Positions 54,689 through 64,000 of a DNA stretch of 64,000 nt are shown here, one piece after another; positions within the stretch are counted from its first letter, which is position 1; each line of letters starts with the position of its first letter. The notes beneath the pieces were generated by a model. That model had not been told where the DNA came from. It made no database searches and saw nothing but the letters and a program-made list of their open reading frames with translations. Origin of the DNA: Skermanella mucosa (GTDB taxonomy: Bacteria; Pseudomonadota; Alphaproteobacteria; Azospirillales; Azospirillaceae); the NCBI RefSeq assembly GCF_016765655.2, contig NZ_CP086106.1:6098501-6162500 (forward strand), read 5' to 3'. A program made the translations under genes and the position numbers.

Positions 54689-55867
54689 ATGACGAATCAT
54701 GACGTTCGGCCCCCCCTGAAGGCCCTCGTATGGGTGCAGCACCTGCTCGGCATCGGGCATGTCCGGCGGGCGGCGCTGATCACCCGCGCCATGGCGGCGG
54801 CGGGGCTGGACGTCACGGTGGCGTCCGGCGGGTTCCCGGTCGCCGGCGTCGATTACGGCGATGCCCGCGTGGTGCAGCTGCCGCCGGCCCGGTCGGCGGA
54901 CAAGAGCTTCAAGCGCCTGGTCGGCGAGGGCGACCGGCCCCTGGACGACGCCTGGCGGGAACGCCGCCGCGCGGCGCTGCTGGAGCTCGCGGACGCGGTC
55001 GATCCCGACATCCTGCTGCTGGAAACCTATCCCTTCGGCCGGCGTGCGTTCCGCTTCGAACTGCTGCCGCTGCTGGAACGTCCTCGGCGCCCCAGGGTCG
55101 TCGCCGCCTCCGTCCGCGACATCCTGGTGGCGAAGGACGATCCCGCCCGCGAGGACGAGATGGCCGACGTGGCGCGGCGATACCTGGACCTCGTGCTGGT
55201 CCACGGCGACCCCTCCGTGGTGCCGTTCGACGCGACCTTCCCGCAGGCGCACCGGATCGCGGACCTGATCCGCTACACCGGCTACGTCGCCCCGGCCCGC
55301 GCCCCGGCCCGCACGCCGACCCGCCCGGCCGCGAAACCGCACGGCGGCGGCGCCGGGGAGGTGATCGTCTCGGTCGGCGGCGGCGCCGTGGGATTGCCGC
55401 TGCTGCGGACCGCCCTGGCGGCGCGCCCGCTGACACCCCTGGCGTCATCCCCCTGGCGCCTGCTCGCCGGTCCCGACATCGGCGAGGCCGACTTCCAGGC
55501 CCTGCGCGACGGCGCCCCCCCCGGCGTGACCGTCGAACGGGCGCGGCCCGACTTCCCGGAGCTGCTGTCCCGCTGCGCCCTCTCGGTCAGCCAGGCGGGG
55601 TACAACACGCTGATGGACCTGATGCAGGCCCGGTGCCGCGCCGTGGTGGTGCCCTTCGCGGCCGGGAACGAGACGGAGCAGACCGACCGCGCCCGCCTGT
55701 TCGAGCGGCGCGGATTGCTCCACATCCTCCCCGAGGACGGGTTGACGCCGGAACGCCTGGCCGAGGCGGTCGGCCGCGCCATGGCGGCACCCCCGCCCGC
55801 CGGTTTCACCCCGGATGTGGACGGCGCCGCCACCACCGCCCGGCTGCTGGTCGAGGCCGCGTCATGA
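54689..55867 (+). CDS. MurG-like predicted glycosyltransferase (COG4671 type), second copy
   Basis: A GT-B-like protein of 392 residues, related in plan to the one at 49.6 kb. It opens KALVWVQHLLGIGHVRRAAL with the GIGHVRR loop. The donor side has VIVSVGGGAVGLPLLRTALA and LSVSQAGYNTLMDLMQARCR, followed by VVVPFAAGNETEQTDRARLF. An ATG at 54674 would add five residues, but they derive from repeat-like sequence, so I use 54689. It directly follows the tandem repeat and overlaps the deacetylase gene by four bases. Confidence 0.83.
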   Translation: MTNHDVRPPLKALVWVQHLLGIGHVRRAALITRAMAAAGLDVTVASGGFPVAGVDYGDARVVQLPPARSADKSFKRLVGEGDRPLDDAWRERRRAALLELADAVDPDILLLETYPFGRRAFRFELLPLLERPRRPRVVAASVRDILVAKDDPAREDEMADVARRYLDLVLVHGDPSVVPFDATFPQAHRIADLIRYTGYVAPARAPARTPTRPAAKPHGGGAGEVIVSVGGGAVGLPLLRTALAARPLTPLASSPWRLLAGPDIGEADFQALRDGAPPGVTVERARPDFPELLSRCALSVSQAGYNTLMDLMQARCRAVVVPFAAGNETEQTDRARLFERRGLLHILPEDGLTPERLAEAVGRAMAAPPPAGFTPDVDGAATTARLLVEAAS

Positions 55868-56646
55868 CGAATGATGACATCTGGGCCGCCCTGGCGCGCG
55901 AACTGGACCTGTGGGCCGAGGCCGGGCGGACCGCCACCCTGTGGTGGCGCGACGACGACGCGGTTTCACCTTCCCCCGCCCTGGCCCGCCTGCGCGACGC
56001 CGCCACCGCCGCCGACGTGCCGGTGGCGCTCGCCGTGATCCCGGCGGGTGCCACGCCGGAGCTGGCGGAGGAACTGCGGCGCTGGCCCGGCGCCTCGGTG
56101 CTCCAGCACGGCCTGTCCCACGCCAACCACGAGACCCCGCCGTCCAAGAAGACCGAGCTGGGTCCGGCCAGGAGCGTCGAGGCGGTCCTGGCCGACCTCG
56201 CCGAGGGATGGCGGCTGCTGCGCCCCTTCGATCCCCTGCCCGTCCTGGTCCCCCCGTGGAACCGGATCGCGGCGGAGGTGGCCGCCCGGCTGCCGGCCAT
56301 CGGCTATGCCGGCCTGTCCACCTTCAACGCCCGGCCCCGCCCTTGTCCCGTGCCTGGACTGGTCCAGGTCAACACCCATGCGGATGTCATCGACTGGCGA
56401 GGCGGCGGCGGTTTCGCCGGGACGGAGGCCGTGATCGGGGCCATGGTCCGCCACCTCGCGGCGCGCCGGACCGGCGCCGCCGATCCGGACGAGGCGACCG
56501 GGCTGCTGACCCACCATCTGGTGCATGACGACCCTTGCCGCCGCTTTCTCGACCGGTTCCCGGCCGCCGCGTCGGAGCACCCGGCCGTCCGCTGGCTCGG
56601 TGCCCCCGCCCTTTTCAGGAGTCCCTCCTTCAGGTGTCCCCCGTGA
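55864..56646 (+). CDS. Polysaccharide deacetylase family protein
   Basis: A 260-residue protein of a CE4-like branch. TATLWWRDDDAVSPSPAL holds the catalytic/metal aspartates, LQHGLSHANHETPP the HxxxH metal pair, and PVLVPPWNRIAAEVAARLPA the conserved PPWN motif. LLTHHLVHDDPCRRFLDRF supplies the C-terminal histidine. It probably removes acetyl groups from the glycan made by the neighbouring transferases. Its start and stop overlap the adjacent genes (ATGA and GTGA). Confidence 0.87.
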   Translation: MTNDDIWAALARELDLWAEAGRTATLWWRDDDAVSPSPALARLRDAATAADVPVALAVIPAGATPELAEELRRWPGASVLQHGLSHANHETPPSKKTELGPARSVEAVLADLAEGWRLLRPFDPLPVLVPPWNRIAAEVAARLPAIGYAGLSTFNARPRPCPVPGLVQVNTHADVIDWRGGGGFAGTEAVIGAMVRHLAARRTGAADPDEATGLLTHHLVHDDPCRRFLDRFPAAASEHPAVRWLGAPALFRSPSFRCPP

Positions 56647-57179
56647 AACAGTTCCGCTATCCGGCTCCCCCCCTGTATGGCGACTATGCCCGCGCCGCCG
56701 CCGGGCTGGCGCTGACCGGCATTCCGCCGCTGCTGGTCCCGCTCAGCCCCTGGGTCGCGGTACCCATGATGATGGCGGCGGCCCTTTTCGTGGTGTTCGG
56801 CGCCCGGACGGCCCAGCGTCACGCCACCGTCATCGAAATGGACGATAACGGGATCAAGGCCCGCGGACCCTTGGGCGGTTCGATTTCGTGGGAACATTTG
56901 GCTCAGGTACGTTTAAACTACTATTCTACTCGTCGGGATCGCGGCCTCGGCTGGATGCAGCTCAAGCTCAGGGGCGCCGGTTCCGGGGAGACCGTCCGGC
57001 TCGAATCGACTCTCGACGGCTTCGACGAGATCGCCGAGCGGGTGGCGGACGTCGCGTGCAGGAAGGGGATCGGGATGACCGAGACGACGATCAGCAATTT
57101 CGCGGCACTCGGCATCGACGCCGATCCGCAGGCCGGCATGGATGCCCCGGGCGTGCGGACGGCGCGCTGGTCCCGATGA
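56643..57179 (+). CDS. Membrane protein of unknown function with a PH-like domain
   Basis: A 178-residue protein. Two adjacent hydrophobic segments (about 22-58) are followed by a soluble beta-rich part ([20 protein letters not shown], then [20 protein letters not shown]) with the look of a bacterial PH domain. I do not recognise a named family. GTG at 56643 overlaps the deacetylase stop, and its own stop overlaps the ATG of the peptide transporter ATPase, so it links the glycan cluster and the transporter on one transcript. Confidence 0.65.
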   Translation: MKQFRYPAPPLYGDYARAAAGLALTGIPPLLVPLSPWVAVPMMMAAALFVVFGARTAQRHATVIEMDDNGIKARGPLGGSISWEHLAQVRLNYYSTRRDRGLGWMQLKLRGAGSGETVRLESTLDGFDEIAERVADVACRKGIGMTETTISNFAALGIDADPQAGMDAPGVRTARWSR

Positions 57180-59068
57180 CCGACCTGCTGAGCGTCCGCG
57201 ACCTGCATGTGGAGTTCCGCGTCGCCGAGGGCGTGATCCATGCCGTGCGGGGGATCTCGTTCAGGGTCCGGCCCGGCGGCACGGTGGCCCTGGTCGGTGA
57301 GTCCGGCTCCGGCAAGTCGGTGGTCGCCCAGACCATCATGGGCATCCTGCCCCGCCCCGCCCATATCACGCGCGGCGAGATCCTGTTCGCCGACCCCCGC
57401 CTGCCCGGAACCGTGGATATCGCCAGGCTCGATCCGGAAAGCCGGGCCATGCGGGCGATCCGCGGCGGCAACATCTCGATCATCTTCCAGGAGCCGATGA
57501 CCTCGCTGTCGCCGCTGCACACGGTCGGCGACCAGGTGGGCGAGGCGGTCATGCTCCACCGCGACGCCGGCAAGGGGGAGGCGCGCGAGTTGACCCGCGA
57601 CATGCTGCGGCTGGTGGGCTTTCCCGATCCGGCCCGCGCGCTCGACACCTACCCGTTCGAACTGTCCGGCGGCCTGCGCCAGCGCGCCATGATCGCCATG
57701 GCGCTGATCTGCCGCCCGGCGCTGCTGATCGCGGACGAACCGACCACCGCGCTGGACGTCACGATCCAGGCGCAGATCCTCAAGCTGATCCGCGACCTCC
57801 AGGGCGAACTCGGCATGGCGGTGCTGATGATCACCCACGACCTGGGCGTCGTCGCCAACGTGGCCGAGGAAGTGATCGTGATGTACCGGGGCGAGGTCAT
57901 GGAAGCCGGCGAGATGCGCGACATCTTCGCCAAGCCGAGGCATCCCTACCTGAAGGCGTTGCTGCGCGCGGTGCCGCGCTTCCACATGGAGCCGGGCGAG
58001 CGGCTGGTGCCGATCCGGGAGATCAAGTCGGCCGGCGGCAAGCTGCTGGAGAAGACCCGGGAACCCTGGCCGACCGGCGCCGACGCGGCCGGCCCGCTCC
58101 TGGCCGTCTCCAGCATCAGCAAACGGTTCGAGACCGGCGGCACCGGCTGGTTCAACCGCAACCGGACGGGCGCCGGCGTGCTGGCGGTCGACGATGTCAG
58201 CTTCGAGATCCGCCGCGGCGAGTGCCTGGGGCTGGTCGGCGAATCCGGCTGCGGCAAGACGACCCTGTCCAAGATCCTGATGCGGGCGCTGAAGCCCGAC
58301 ACGGGGGCCATCCTGTTCAACGACCGGGGCCGCCTCGTCAACGTGCTCGACCTGGAGGACGACGCCCTGGTCGCCTTCCGGCGCAAGCAGCAGTTCATCT
58401 TCCAGGACCCGTTCGGCTCGCTCAACCCGCGCATGACAGTGTTCGACATCGTGGCGGAGCCGCTGGTGATCCACGGCATCGGCGACGACGAGCATCGCCG
58501 GACGCTGGTCAAGGAGCTGATGAACCTGGTCGGCCTGGACGTGCGGCACCTGAAGCGCTACCCGCACAGCTTCTCCGGCGGCCAGCGGCAGCGCATCGGC
58601 ATCGCCCGCGCCCTGGCCCTGCGGCCCGACCTGCTGATCTGCGACGAGCCGGTGTCGGCCCTGGACGTGTCGATCCAGGCCCAGATCCTGAACCTGCTGA
58701 AAGACCTCAAGGAGAAGCTCGGGCTGACCTACCTGTTCATCTCCCACAACCTGGCCGTGGTGGACTATATCGCCGACCGGATCATGGTGATGTGCCGGGG
58801 CCGGATCGTGGAGGTGGCGACCCGCGCCGCCCTGTTCCGCAATCCGGTGCATCCCTATACCCGCGCCTTGCTCTCGGCCGTGCCGGACCCCGATCCGGAA
58901 TGCCGGCTCGACCTCGAGATGCTGGGCGAAGGCCGCGCCTCCGATCCGGGCGCCTGGCCGGCACCCTTCACCATCGACGGCACGGCCCAACCCGGCATGA
59001 TCGACGTGGGCGACGGCCACCTCGTCCGCGCGACCGCCCGCCCCGCCCTCCTGGATCTGGCATCATGA
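57176..59068 (+). CDS. Peptide-type ABC transporter, fused double ATPase
   Basis: A 630-residue protein holding two complete Opp/Dpp-type ATPase domains. The first has Walker [13 protein letters not shown], signature [15 protein letters not shown] and Walker [15 protein letters not shown]. The second, from about 310, has [27 protein letters not shown] and [14 protein letters not shown]. Each ends in the oligopeptide-type tail ([28 protein letters not shown]). DppD and DppF are thus fused, as in YejF. The four-gene operon continues with the binding protein. Confidence 0.95.
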   Translation: MTDLLSVRDLHVEFRVAEGVIHAVRGISFRVRPGGTVALVGESGSGKSVVAQTIMGILPRPAHITRGEILFADPRLPGTVDIARLDPESRAMRAIRGGNISIIFQEPMTSLSPLHTVGDQVGEAVMLHRDAGKGEARELTRDMLRLVGFPDPARALDTYPFELSGGLRQRAMIAMALICRPALLIADEPTTALDVTIQAQILKLIRDLQGELGMAVLMITHDLGVVANVAEEVIVMYRGEVMEAGEMRDIFAKPRHPYLKALLRAVPRFHMEPGERLVPIREIKSAGGKLLEKTREPWPTGADAAGPLLAVSSISKRFETGGTGWFNRNRTGAGVLAVDDVSFEIRRGECLGLVGESGCGKTTLSKILMRALKPDTGAILFNDRGRLVNVLDLEDDALVAFRRKQQFIFQDPFGSLNPRMTVFDIVAEPLVIHGIGDDEHRRTLVKELMNLVGLDVRHLKRYPHSFSGGQRQRIGIARALALRPDLLICDEPVSALDVSIQAQILNLLKDLKEKLGLTYLFISHNLAVVDYIADRIMVMCRGRIVEVATRAALFRNPVHPYTRALLSAVPDPDPECRLDLEMLGEGRASDPGAWPAPFTIDGTAQPGMIDVGDGHLVRATARPALLDLAS

Positions 59069-60975
59069 GATTCCACCGCATCCGCGCCGGCTGCCTGGCC
59101 CTGGCCGCGATCACCTTCCTCGCGACGGTCCCCGCGTCCGCTGCGGTCGAGACGCCCTTCTTCGCCGAGCAGGTCGCCGCCGGAAAGCTGCCGCCGATCG
59201 GCGAGAGGCTGCCGGCCGAACCGAGAGTCGTGACATTCGATGACGATGGCGCGCAGCAGGGCCAGCCGGGCGGCGACATGAACATGCTGATGGCACGGGC
59301 GAAGGACGTACGCATCATGTTCGCGTACTTCTATGCCCGTCTGATGACGTACACCACGGACCTGACGCTCGAACCGGACATCCTCCGCTCGATCGACATC
59401 GAGGACAACCGGGTCTTCACCCTCCATCTCCGGCCCGGTCACCGCTGGTCGGACGGGTCGCCCTTCACCGCCGAGGATTTCCGCTATTGGTGGGAGGACG
59501 TGATCCTCAACAAGGACGTGCCGCCCTTCGGCGCCCCGCCGGAGATGCTGGCCGGCGGCGAACCTCCCGTTTTCGAAGTGCTGGACGAGACCACGGTACG
59601 CTATACCTGGAACAGGCCGAACCCGCTGTTCCTGCCGGCCCTGGCGGCGGCACGGCCGCTGGAGATCTTCGGTCCCGCGGCCTACCTGAAAAAGTTTCAC
59701 GTGAAATACGCCGACCCCGCCGAGCTGAAGGATCAGGTCAAGGCGGCGGGGCAGAAGAGCTGGGCGCACCTGCACAACCGCATGGACAACGCCTACGACA
59801 ACGACAATCCCGACCTGCCGACCCTCCAGCCCTGGATCAACACCACGGCGGCGCCGGCCGAGCGGTTCGTCTTCGTGCGCAATCCCTTTTATCACCGGGT
59901 CGATCCGGCGGGCAACCAGCTCCCCTATATCGACCGGCTGCTGGTGCAGATCGCCGACGGCAAGATCATCCCGGCGAAGGCCGGGGCCGGCGAGGCCGAC
60001 CTCCAGGCGCGCTATCTGCGCTTCGACAACTACACCTTCCTGAAGCAGGCGGCGAAAAGGAACGGCTACAAGGTCGACCTGTGGAAGACCGGCAACGGCG
60101 CCCATCTGGCGCTGTTCCCCAACCTCAACGCGGCCGATCCGGTCTGGCGCGACCTGTTCCGCGACGTCCGCTTCCGCCGGGCGCTGTCGCTCGGCATCGA
60201 CCGCGACGAGATCAACCAGGCGATCTATTACGGCCTCGCCAAGCCTTCCAACAACACGGTGCTGCCCCGCTCGCCCCTGTTCCGGCCGGAATACCGGGAC
60301 GCCTGGACCCGGTTCGACGTGCGCGAAGCCAACCGGCTGCTCGACGAGATGGGGCTGAACAAGCGGGGCGGCGGCGACATCCGGCTGATGCCCGACGGGC
60401 GCGCCATGGAGATCATCGTCGAGACGGCGGGCGAGAGCACGGAGGAGGTGGACGTCCTGGAACTGATCGCCGACAGCTGGCGGAAGATCGGGGTCAAGCT
60501 GTTCACCAAGCCGTCCCAGCTGGAGGTGCTGCGCAACCGGATCTATGCCGGCCAGACCCTGATGGCGATCGGCAAGGGCGTGGACAACGGCATCCCCACG
60601 GCCGACATGGCGCCGGCCGAGTTCGTGCCGATGGACCAGAACCAGTACCAATGGCCGAAATGGGGCCAGTTCTACCAGACCGGCGGCACTGCGGGCGAAA
60701 AGCCCGACCTGCCCGCCGCGGTCGAGCTGATGGACCTGATGGGGCAGTGGCGGACGGCGCCCGACACATCGGCGCGGGCGGAGGTCTGGCACCGCATCCT
60801 GGGCATCCATGCCGACCAGGTCTTCACCATCGGGCTGGTCAACGGCACCCTCCAGCCGGTCGTCGTGCGCTCCACCCTGCGCAACGTGCCGGACGAGGGG
60901 ATCTTCAATTGGGACCCGGGCGCCCATTTCGGCATCTATCGGCCGGACACCTTCTGGTTCGCCAAGCCGGGATGA
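59065..60975 (+). CDS. Peptide-type ABC transporter substrate-binding protein
   Basis: A 636-residue periplasmic protein of solute-binding family 5: signal peptide ending PASA near residue 27, then [20 protein letters not shown], the family signature, and a C-terminal lobe with [20 protein letters not shown]. It is longer than DppA (about 535), in the YejA/large-ligand range, so a sizeable peptide or other bulky ligand is plausible. Start overlaps the ATPase stop (ATGA). Confidence 0.92.
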   Translation: MRFHRIRAGCLALAAITFLATVPASAAVETPFFAEQVAAGKLPPIGERLPAEPRVVTFDDDGAQQGQPGGDMNMLMARAKDVRIMFAYFYARLMTYTTDLTLEPDILRSIDIEDNRVFTLHLRPGHRWSDGSPFTAEDFRYWWEDVILNKDVPPFGAPPEMLAGGEPPVFEVLDETTVRYTWNRPNPLFLPALAAARPLEIFGPAAYLKKFHVKYADPAELKDQVKAAGQKSWAHLHNRMDNAYDNDNPDLPTLQPWINTTAAPAERFVFVRNPFYHRVDPAGNQLPYIDRLLVQIADGKIIPAKAGAGEADLQARYLRFDNYTFLKQAAKRNGYKVDLWKTGNGAHLALFPNLNAADPVWRDLFRDVRFRRALSLGIDRDEINQAIYYGLAKPSNNTVLPRSPLFRPEYRDAWTRFDVREANRLLDEMGLNKRGGGDIRLMPDGRAMEIIVETAGESTEEVDVLELIADSWRKIGVKLFTKPSQLEVLRNRIYAGQTLMAIGKGVDNGIPTADMAPAEFVPMDQNQYQWPKWGQFYQTGGTAGEKPDLPAAVELMDLMGQWRTAPDTSARAEVWHRILGIHADQVFTIGLVNGTLQPVVVRSTLRNVPDEGIFNWDPGAHFGIYRPDTFWFAKPG

Positions 60976-61038
60976 ACCGCGGAACGATGATCTGACGACG
61001 GACAATCAACAGGCGCGACGAAGGGACGATCGATCAAC

Positions 61039-62037
61039 ATGCTGGGCTTCCTCGTGCGGCGGATCATGGTGATGATCCCCACCCTTCTCGCGATCAGCGC
61101 GATCACCTTCGTCATCATCCAGCTTCCGCCCGGCGACTACCTGACCACCCTGATGACCGAACTGGAAAGCCGGGGCGAGGCGATCGACGAAAGCCGCCTG
61201 CAGTTCCTGCGGGAGGCGTACGGCCTGGACAGGCCCATGATCGAGCAGTATTTCGTCTGGGTCGGCGGCATGCTGACCGGCGACTACGGCTTCTCCTTCG
61301 AATACAACCGCCCGGTCGCCGACGTGATCGGCGACCGCATGCTGCTGACCATCGTGGTGTCCTTCGCGACCATCGTGTTCATCTGGGTCGTGTCGTTCCC
61401 GATCGGCATATATTCGGCGACCCACCAGTACAGCCTGGGCGACTACGGCCTGACCTTCCTGGGCTTCCTGGGGCTGGCGACGCCCAATTTCCTGCTGGCC
61501 CTGGTGCTGCTCTATTTCGCCAACGTGACCTTCGGCACCTCGATCGGCGGCCTGATGGACCCGGTCTACCTTGATGCGCCGTGGAGCTGGGGCAAGGTGC
61601 TGTCGATCCTCGAACATCTCTGGATCCCGGTGATCGTGATCGGGACCAGCGGAACCGCCGGCATGATCCGGCGCCTGCGCGCCAACCTGCTGGACGAGCT
61701 TCACAAGCAGTATGTGGTGACCGCCCGGGCCAAGGGCCTGTCGCCGGGCCGGGTGCTGTGGAAATACCCGCTGCGGATGGCGATCAATCCCTTCATCTCC
61801 GACATCGGCAACCTGCTGCCGCAGATCGTCTCGGGCGCCGCGGTGGTGTCCATTGTGCTGTCGCTGCCGACCACGGGGCCGATGCTGCTCGACGCGCTGC
61901 GCAGCCAGGACATGTATCTTGCGGGGTCCTTCCTGATGTTCCTGGCGCTGCTGACCGTGGTCGGCGTCTTCCTGTCCGATCTGGCGCTGGCGGCGCTCGA
62001 CCCGCGCATCCGGCTCGAAGGCGGGGCGACGCGATGA
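61039..62037 (+). CDS. Peptide-type ABC transporter permease (DppB-like)
   Basis: A 332-residue permease with about six helices. The start MLGFLVRRIMVMIPTLLAIS is the DppB signature, and the EAA loop TARAKGLSPGRVLWKYPLRM docks on the ATPase. It follows the binding protein by 63 bases, preceded by GAAGGGA, and overlaps the second permease by four bases. Confidence 0.94.
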   Translation: MLGFLVRRIMVMIPTLLAISAITFVIIQLPPGDYLTTLMTELESRGEAIDESRLQFLREAYGLDRPMIEQYFVWVGGMLTGDYGFSFEYNRPVADVIGDRMLLTIVVSFATIVFIWVVSFPIGIYSATHQYSLGDYGLTFLGFLGLATPNFLLALVLLYFANVTFGTSIGGLMDPVYLDAPWSWGKVLSILEHLWIPVIVIGTSGTAGMIRRLRANLLDELHKQYVVTARAKGLSPGRVLWKYPLRMAINPFISDIGNLLPQIVSGAAVVSIVLSLPTTGPMLLDALRSQDMYLAGSFLMFLALLTVVGVFLSDLALAALDPRIRLEGGATR

Positions 62038-63206
62038 CCGCCGATCCCATGGGCACGGACCGGCTGGAACACTACGTCTCGACGGCGCCGTTCGACCCCT
62101 ACTCCGTCGAGCAGATGTCGCCGGAGCAGGAACGCTATTTCATGGCGTCCCAGTGGCGCATGATGTGGTGGAAGCTGAAGCGCCACCGGCTGGCGGTGCT
62201 GTCGGCGGTGGTCCTGGGGTTGATGTATTTCACCACCCTGATCTCCGAGTTCCTGTCGCCCTACGCCCTGGACAGCCGGCACATCCACCATATCTACGCG
62301 CCGCCCCAGTCGGTCCACCTGTTCCACGACGGCAGCTTCGTCGGGCCGTTCGTCTACGGCTACGACTACCGGCTCGACATGGACACGCTCCAGCGCGTCT
62401 ACACGGTGGACAGGACGGACGTGCAGCCGATCCGCTTCTTCTGCCGGGGGGACCCCTACGAATTCTGGGGCCTGTTCCCGGCGGACCTGCACCTGATGTG
62501 CCCGGCCGAGGGCGGCACGCTGTTCCTGCTCGGCACCGACCGGCTGGGCCGCGACATGCTGAGCCGCATCCTCTACGGCACCCGCATCTCCCTGACCGTC
62601 GGGCTGATCGGCATCTCCATCAGCTTCGTCCTGGGCATCGTGATCGGCGGCATCGCCGGCTATTACGGCGGCTGGATCGACAACGTGATCCAGCGCTTCA
62701 TCGAGGTGCTGCGCTCCTTCCCGGAGCTGCCCCTGTGGATGGCGCTGTCGGCCGCCCTGCCGGTCACCTGGAGCCCGATCCTGATCTATTTCGGGATCAC
62801 GCTGATCCTGGGGCTGCTGGACTGGACCGGCCTCGCCCGCGCCGTCCGCTCCAAGCTGCTGGCCCTGCGGGAGGAGGATTTCTGCACCGCCGCCCAGCTG
62901 ATGGGCGCCAGCCCCCGGCGGATCATTGGCCGGCACCTGCTGCCCAGCTTCATGAGCCACCTGATCGCCTCGGCCACCCTGTCGATCCCCGGCATGATCC
63001 TGGGCGAGACGGCGCTGTCCTTCCTGGGCCTCGGCCTCCGGCCGCCGATCACCAGCTGGGGCGTGCTGCTGAACGAGGCCCAGAACATCAACGTCGTGGC
63101 CCTCTATCCCTGGCTGATGCTGCCGGTGGTCCCGGTGATCGTGGTGGTGCTGGCCTTCAACTTCCTGGGCGACGGGCTGCGAGACGCCGCCGATCCCTAT
63201 CGTTGA
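62034..63206 (+). CDS. Peptide-type ABC transporter permease (DppC-like, extended)
   Basis: A 390-residue permease. The transport core begins at about 165 with LLGTDRLGRDMLSRILYGTR and has the EAA loop CTAAQLMGASPRRIIGRHLL. Before it are a cytoplasmic N-terminus of about 50 residues, one helix (about 58-78), and an unusually long periplasmic loop (80-165; includes HIHHIYAPPQSVHLF), giving about 90 residues more than DppC. Such extensions also occur in YejE-type permeases. It completes the transporter. Confidence 0.93.
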   Translation: MTADPMGTDRLEHYVSTAPFDPYSVEQMSPEQERYFMASQWRMMWWKLKRHRLAVLSAVVLGLMYFTTLISEFLSPYALDSRHIHHIYAPPQSVHLFHDGSFVGPFVYGYDYRLDMDTLQRVYTVDRTDVQPIRFFCRGDPYEFWGLFPADLHLMCPAEGGTLFLLGTDRLGRDMLSRILYGTRISLTVGLIGISISFVLGIVIGGIAGYYGGWIDNVIQRFIEVLRSFPELPLWMALSAALPVTWSPILIYFGITLILGLLDWTGLARAVRSKLLALREEDFCTAAQLMGASPRRIIGRHLLPSFMSHLIASATLSIPGMILGETALSFLGLGLRPPITSWGVLLNEAQNINVVALYPWLMLPVVPVIVVVLAFNFLGDGLRDAADPYR

Positions 63207-63210
63207 TCGT

Positions 63211-64000
63211 CTAAAGGTTGAGGACCATCCCTTCGAAGGCAACCAGGGTTCCCGGCCGCATGGCCTCCGCCTCGGCCGCGATTCCATCCATGACGCTGTC
63301 GTCGTGGTTCGGCTCGTGGTGGAAGATCACCGCCCGCCCTACCCCGGCGGCATCGGCGACCCGGCACCCCTCCTGCCAGGTCGAATGGCCCCAGCCCACA
63401 TGGCGCGGGTAGGCCGCGTCGGTGTACATGCCGTCATAGACCATCACGTCGGCCCCTCGCGCCAGGTCGAGCACCGCCGGGTCGAGCCCCTCGGCGCGGT
63501 GTTCCGTGTCGGTCACGATCGCCAGCACCCTGCCCTCGTACTCCACCCGGTAGCCGCAGCACCGGTTGGGATGGTTGAGCGGACCCGTCCTCAGGGTGAT
63601 CCCCGGCCCCGGCGTCAGCGTCGCCCCGCATTCGAAATCGTTGAAGGTGCAGGAATGGTCGAACGCGGAGAGCGGCACCGGGAACAGGGGGGCTATCATC
63701 ATGTCGCACAGCACGGACCGGATCGTCTGCGTCGGCGGCAGGTGGCCCGCCCACAGGCGCAGCCGGTTGCGCGGGTCGAAAGCCGGGGCGAAGAACGGCA
63801 GCCCCGCCACATGGTCGTAGTGGGTGTGGGTGAAGAACAGGTCGAGGTCCAGCGGCGCCTCGGCCGCCAGCAGGGTGCCGAACGGACGAATGCCCGTTCC
63901 GGCATCGAAAATCATGAGGTGATCCCCGCACCGGACCTCGATGCAGGTGGTGTTGCCGCCATATCGCGCCGTCTCGGGTCCAGGCGACGGGATGCTGCCT
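63211..64000 (-). CDS. MBL-fold metallo-hydrolase (5' end outside the window)
   Basis: The frame runs off the right edge: it starts before GSIPSPGPETARYGGNTTCI, so the N-terminus is missing. Metal ligands are clear: FTHTHYDHVAGLPFF (HxHxDH), the Asp/His in IVTDTEHRAEG, WGHSTWQEG and the late HHEPNHDDSVMDG. The overall type is a beta-lactamase-fold phosphodiesterase or hydrolase of the PhnP/RNase Z-like group, often annotated only as MBL fold. It is convergent with the permease gene, four bases apart. An internal ATG (63915) is not the real start. Confidence 0.88.
   Translation of the reverse strand, partial: GSIPSPGPETARYGGNTTCIEVRCGDHLMIFDAGTGIRPFGTLLAAEAPLDLDLFFTHTHYDHVAGLPFFAPAFDPRNRLRLWAGHLPPTQTIRSVLCDMMIAPLFPVPLSAFDHSCTFNDFECGATLTPGPGITLRTGPLNHPNRCCGYRVEYEGRVLAIVTDTEHRAEGLDPAVLDLARGADVMVYDGMYTDAAYPRHVGWGHSTWQEGCRVADAAGVGRAVIFHHEPNHDDSVMDGIAAEAEAMRPGTLVAFEGMVLNL

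Noticed and set aside
53877-54692. A 271-residue frame with four 52-residue repeats
   Set aside because: It is the translation of the 156-bp tandem repeat. The SWPDLIRPSTR strings come from palindromic repeat DNA, and the frame is open only because 156 is divisible by three.

Overview
The window is high-GC chromosomal DNA from an alphaproteobacterium. It is most like Rhodospirillales of the Azospirillum/Skermanella type; that assignment is an inference from gene content and protein style, not from a search. Supporting signs are the ccmDEFGHI block, the rimP-nusA-ylxR-infB-rbfA-truB-rpsO-pnp block, a LOV-HWE-type histidine kinase, DUF1127 and CnoX-like proteins, and alphaproteobacterial palindromic repeats.

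Layout. 0-4 kb: DUF1127 and DinB genes, a minus-strand operon (thioredoxin/TPR CnoX-like, Lon-substrate-binding-domain protein, Trm112-like, DUF971), a YbaK-type deacylase and tRNA-Gly(GCC). 4.2-7.8 kb: a metal-handling group (MFS exporter with a His-rich tail, His-rich exported protein, HupE/UreJ protein, membrane-anchor protein). 7.8-9.9 kb: a decayed patch with three or four toxin-antitoxin-like modules in which the toxin side is truncated and the antitoxin side is intact. 9.9-12.9 kb: a large exported P460/multiheme c-type cytochrome. Directly opposite lies the cytochrome c maturation operon ccmDEFGHI (13.4-18.6 kb), which could supply the haem ligation that protein needs. 18.7-21.9 kb: a polar amino-acid ABC importer. 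22-25 kb: a small ORF, a UMF1-type MFS protein and a HerA-like ATPase, then a long inverted repeat.

25.4-31.1 kb: a tightly overlapped operon miaB-phoH-ybeY-corC-lnt (tRNA/rRNA maturation plus envelope). 31.2-33.9 kb: XRE regulator, metK, trmB. 34.0-44.3 kb: the translation/RNA operon from rimP to pnp, with a promoter plus intrinsic terminator in the rimP leader and large hairpins in the pnp leader. 44.5-45.6 kb: a blue-light (LOV) histidine kinase.

45.8-57.2 kb is the most unusual part. A minus-strand trio (an ABC-exporter-like protein with a ruined Walker A and a triplicated Q-loop-like segment, a stand-alone cyclic-nucleotide-binding domain, and a small methyltransferase) diverges from a plus-strand run of four glycosyltransferases, a histidine phosphatase, a polysaccharide deacetylase and a membrane protein. 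That run is interrupted by a 26-bp inverted repeat and a four-copy 156-bp tandem repeat. I read it as a candidate uncharacterised surface-glycan locus. 57.2-63.2 kb: a complete peptide-type ABC importer (fused double ATPase, binding protein, two permeases), followed by a convergent MBL-fold hydrolase cut by the window end.
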